This document shows positions 61,994 through 64,000 of a stretch of 64,000 nucleotides of DNA, in pieces (within the stretch, counting starts at the first letter, position 1; each line of letters begins with the position of its first letter). The notes below the pieces were generated by a model. It was not told the origin of the DNA. It searched no databases and saw only the letters and a program-made list of their open reading frames with translations. Position numbers and translations under genes: made by a program. Location of the stretch: positions 372,001 to 436,000 of the forward strand of contig NZ_VCIW01000001.1 of NCBI RefSeq assembly GCF_005765165.1, read 5' to 3'. The DNA comes from Paenibacillus antri. GTDB lineage: Bacteria > Bacillota > Bacilli > Paenibacillales > YIM-B00363.

Positions 61994-62039
61994 TGTGACA
62001 ATACTCACAATTCTAGTTGCGGTTGCGCTTTCATGTCAA
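61994..62039 (-). promoter_or_regulatory. Promoter of nucleoside operon with cre-like site and TGTGA-N6-TCACA operator
   Basis: Minus strand: -35 TTGACA (62039-62034), 18-nt spacer, -10 TAGAAT (62015-62010). The spacer contains ATGAAAGCGCAACCG (62034-62020), which matches the catabolite-responsive consensus at all but the last position. Just downstream of the -10, TGTGA-N6-TCACA (61994-62009) is a perfect inverted repeat at the expected transcript start, a classic repressor position. The controlling factor is unknown. Confidence 0.7.
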
Positions 62040-62242
62040 TTGATTTCTGCGCGTTTTCGACATGTTTCGCGACGGTTCACCAATGTGCCTTCATCCCCAA
62101 GTTTCTCCAACTTTCGGGGGAGGAAACCCTCTGTCTCGCCGCACGGAGCCGGGGCGCCGGATGGAACTTCTTTTCCTTTGTCGTCGTCTACTTTAGTAAG
62201 TGATGAAGAAAGTTCATCGAAAGCGAAAGCGAGGTGGCGGAA

Positions 62243-62731
62243 ATGAATCTTTACTTTCGGGATAACTTTTTCAGTGCGGGCATGACGGAAATTTTGAACG
62301 AACGGGAACAACGCGTCGGTCATGTAGATTTGAAGAGCGCCTTCGGCTCATCTATTGAAGTATATGGACAGGACGGCCGGCTGCTGTATCAAGGGAGTTT
62401 TCCGATATTCTCGAACAAATGGCAGGTCACCGATGCCAACGGCGGGCAGGTAGGCGTACTGAAGAGCAGACTTACGTTTTTTTCGAAGAAATACACCTAT
62501 GACACAGCCGGTCGGGGCAGCTATGAGATTGTGTCGCCGGCATTCTCGAGGGAGTACGACATTACCGACGGATCCGGCATGGTCGCCCGCTTCGAGCAGG
62601 TGAACGGTTGGTTTTCCTCGGGGGCGTTTCTTCTGAACAACCGATGCGTCGACTTGGATTCCTACGAACTCGTGGCGGTCATTCTGGGCATGCATGCGAT
62701 TCAGAAAAGGCAGCGGTCGGCCGCAAACTAA
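62243..62731 (+). CDS. LURP-one-related / scramblase-fold protein
   Basis: 162 residues starting at ATG 62243 (GAGGTGG about 6 nt upstream). One LURP-one/Tubby-C-like beta barrel, with LYFRDNFFSAGMTEILNEREQRVGHVDLKSAF, YQGSFPIFSNKWQVTDANG and a C-terminal helix (VAVILGMHAIQKR). There is no signal peptide. Bacterial members (YxjI-like) are widespread and of unclear role. It diverges from the nucleoside operon with a 276-nt gap. Confidence 0.88.
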   Translation: MNLYFRDNFFSAGMTEILNEREQRVGHVDLKSAFGSSIEVYGQDGRLLYQGSFPIFSNKWQVTDANGGQVGVLKSRLTFFSKKYTYDTAGRGSYEIVSPAFSREYDITDGSGMVARFEQVNGWFSSGAFLLNNRCVDLDSYELVAVILGMHAIQKRQRSAAN

Positions 62732-62772
62732 CCGCGTTTCGACGGCAGCTGCCGCAAGCGTTCAAAGAAAAA

Positions 62773-62823
62773 GCCGTCGTTGCCGCCCAAGGTCTCGGTC
62801 TCATTTCGGGCGGCAAAGACGGC
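62773..62823. terminator. Terminator between LURP-like gene and fucosidase
   Basis: Long stem GCCGTCGTTGCCGCCC (62773-62788) with GGGCGGCAAAGACGGC (62808-62823), one internal loop. A-run before it and ATATTTTT after it suit two-way termination. Confidence 0.8.
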
Positions 62824-62842
62824 GCATTTCATATTTTTCGGT

Positions 62843-64000
62843 TCAGTTTTCCTCGTCCCCTGCCGGAAACACCGACAGCTCCCGAATTTTCGGCTCTCCT
62901 TCGCTTTCCAGGATCTCCAACGCCACGCCCCGAACCTTCACGGCCGGAAGGCGTATGATCCGCTTGTGTCCGATGCTTCGGCCTTCGTACAAGCGAATCC
63001 GCCGCCTCGTCTTCGCGGTTACTACGGTCAATACGAAGCTCCGCACGCACTCCCCGTCCGTCAAATCTTCCCCGATGACGATATGCTCGATGAGCCGCGG
63101 TTCGCGCAGCGTGACCTCCCACTTCCCGTCGCTCTCCGCGAAGTCGGGCAGCGCGGCGATCGGAGCTCCGAATCGGCGGCGAATTTCCGCGCCGAACGCA
63201 AGGAGACGGTCGGTATCGGCGGGCGGCAGACGCCCTTCCCGGTCCGGTCCGATATTGAGCAGCAGGTTCGCTCCGCGCCCGACCGAGAGGGAATAGAGAC
63301 CCATCAGCTCTCTCAAGCTCTTGAGCGTATGCAGGTCGTTGTCGCTGTAAAACCAATTCGACCGCAGCTGCACGTCGCATTCGGCCGGCAGCCACAGCCG
63401 CTCGGCCAACCGATCCGCTTCGTCCGTCAGGATGGAAAATTCGGTGGCGTCCACCGTGTTCCAGCACGGATCCGGCGCGATCCCGTCCTCGTTCCCGACC
63501 CATCGGAAGTCGGGATCGCCCATATTGAAAATGAGGATGTTCGGCTGCATCCGGCGGATTTCGCCGATGATCCGCGGCCAGTCGTACTCGTGATCCTCCG
63601 AGCCGCAGCCGTCGAACCATAAAATATCGATATCTCCGTAATTCGTCAGCAGCTCCGTAATCTGATTGACGAAGTAGTCGTCGTACGCCTTAGCGTCCTG
63701 CGTATAGAAATCCGCCGAACCGTCGTAAGGCGAATAGTAGAGTCCGGGCTTCACGCCGTATTTCCGGCAAGCGTCCGTAAATTCGCGGATGACGTCCCCC
63801 TTGCCGTCCTTCCACGGAGAATGCTCCACGGAGAAGGTCGAGTAACGGGTCGGCCAATTGGAAAAACCGTCGTGGTGCTTGGCGGTAAGCACCGCATAGT
63901 TCATGCCCGCTTCCTTCGCCGTGCGAATCCATTGTTCGCAGTCCAGAAGCGCCGGTCGGAACGCGGAGGGCGACATCGGCCGCTCGTCGAAGTCGACGTA
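62843..64000 (-). CDS. Alpha-L-fucosidase, GH29, N-terminus beyond window
   Basis: 385 codons of the C-terminal part are visible and the frame is open to the window edge. The barrel has WIRTAKEAGMNYAVLTAKHHDGFSNW, the classic GH29 substrate-binding block. The nucleophile Asp lies in ILWFDGCGSED (coding at about 63611), and VGRGANLLLNIGPDREG comes near the barrel end. The C-terminal 110 residues form the usual beta-sandwich. Roughly 60 residues should be missing at the N-terminus. It probably trims fucosylated glycans. Whether it is secreted cannot be seen. Confidence 0.92.
   Translation of the reverse strand, partial: YVDFDERPMSPSAFRPALLDCEQWIRTAKEAGMNYAVLTAKHHDGFSNWPTRYSTFSVEHSPWKDGKGDVIREFTDACRKYGVKPGLYYSPYDGSADFYTQDAKAYDDYFVNQITELLTNYGDIDILWFDGCGSEDHEYDWPRIIGEIRRMQPNILIFNMGDPDFRWVGNEDGIAPDPCWNTVDATEFSILTDEADRLAERLWLPAECDVQLRSNWFYSDNDLHTLKSLRELMGLYSLSVGRGANLLLNIGPDREGRLPPADTDRLLAFGAEIRRRFGAPIAALPDFAESDGKWEVTLREPRLIEHIVIGEDLTDGECVRSFVLTVVTAKTRRRIRLYEGRSIGHKRIIRLPAVKVRGVALEILESEGEPKIRELSVFPAGDEEN

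Noticed and set aside
61994-62009. Direct reading of TGTGA-N6-TCACA as a cAMP-Crp activator site
   Set aside because: Classical cAMP-Crp activation is not expected in this lineage, and the site lies downstream of the -10. Kept only as a generic operator.
1-64000. CRISPR arrays, tRNA or rRNA genes, intact transposases, prophage genes
   Set aside because: None found by reading. No evenly spaced repeats, cloverleaf signatures or transposase motifs were noticed.

Overview
The window looks like chromosomal DNA of a high-GC Paenibacillaceae bacterium (Paenibacillus/Cohnella type). The reasons are YesM/YesN-type two-component genes beside Lpl-type sugar importers that have no ATPase gene, large secreted polysaccharidases ending in FIMAH-like domains, an S-layer-homology (SLH) surface protein, AGGAGG ribosome sites with frequent TTG/GTG starts, and LAAC lipoboxes. 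This is inferred from gene content and style only. No rRNA, tRNA, CRISPR array or intact insertion sequence was seen.

Layout. 1-2860 (minus): a peptide/nickel-type ABC importer (two permeases and an ATPase cut by the window edge). 3121-3658: a scar holding a Rieske gene broken just after its second cluster motif. 3824-16170: an alpha-galactoside locus with a secreted GH36-like enzyme, a cytoplasmic GH36 alpha-galactosidase, a solute-binding lipoprotein, a YesM/YesN pair, and divergently two permeases. 16249-22922: sugar epimerase, SDR, AraC regulator, TolB-like propeller protein, aldo/keto reductase with a divergent HxlR regulator, a degenerate nucleotidyltransferase-like gene and a lipoprotein. 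23064-28777: nitroreductase, an ABC exporter with a DUF1854 partner, and a STAND-type NTPase with a C-terminal helix-turn-helix. 28913-32521: SLH surface protein.

32660-35548 is the most unusual block. It is a tight four-gene operon: a small Cys-rich membrane protein, an Lgt-like membrane protein that lacks the usual Asn of the Lgt signature, a radical SAM protein with the cysteine layout of the Tes/MJ0619 family (lipid-tail coupling enzymes), and a small membrane protein with two His pairs spaced like a di-heme cytochrome b. I read it as a candidate membrane-lipid modification system with its own electron supply.

35605-38325: DUF4395 protein and topoisomerase III. 38473-55759: a glycosaminoglycan or acidic-polysaccharide locus with a FIMAH propeller protein, two permeases, a binding lipoprotein, a 2107-residue family 8 polysaccharide lyase, a dehydrogenase, a GntR regulator fused to a solute-binding domain, and an AGE-family epimerase. 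55944-61966 (minus): a nucleoside import and salvage operon (Bmp lipoprotein, ATPase, two permeases, a sulfite-oxidase-like protein, a nucleoside phosphorylase), with a strong promoter carrying a cre-like site and a TGTGA-N6-TCACA operator. 62243-64000: a LURP-one-type protein and the C-terminal part of a GH29 alpha-L-fucosidase.

Together the genes describe a plant-, mucin- or soil-polymer forager: secreted enzymes cut polymers, binding-protein importers without their own ATPases take up oligomers (a shared MsmX-like ATPase encoded elsewhere is expected), and intracellular enzymes finish the breakdown.
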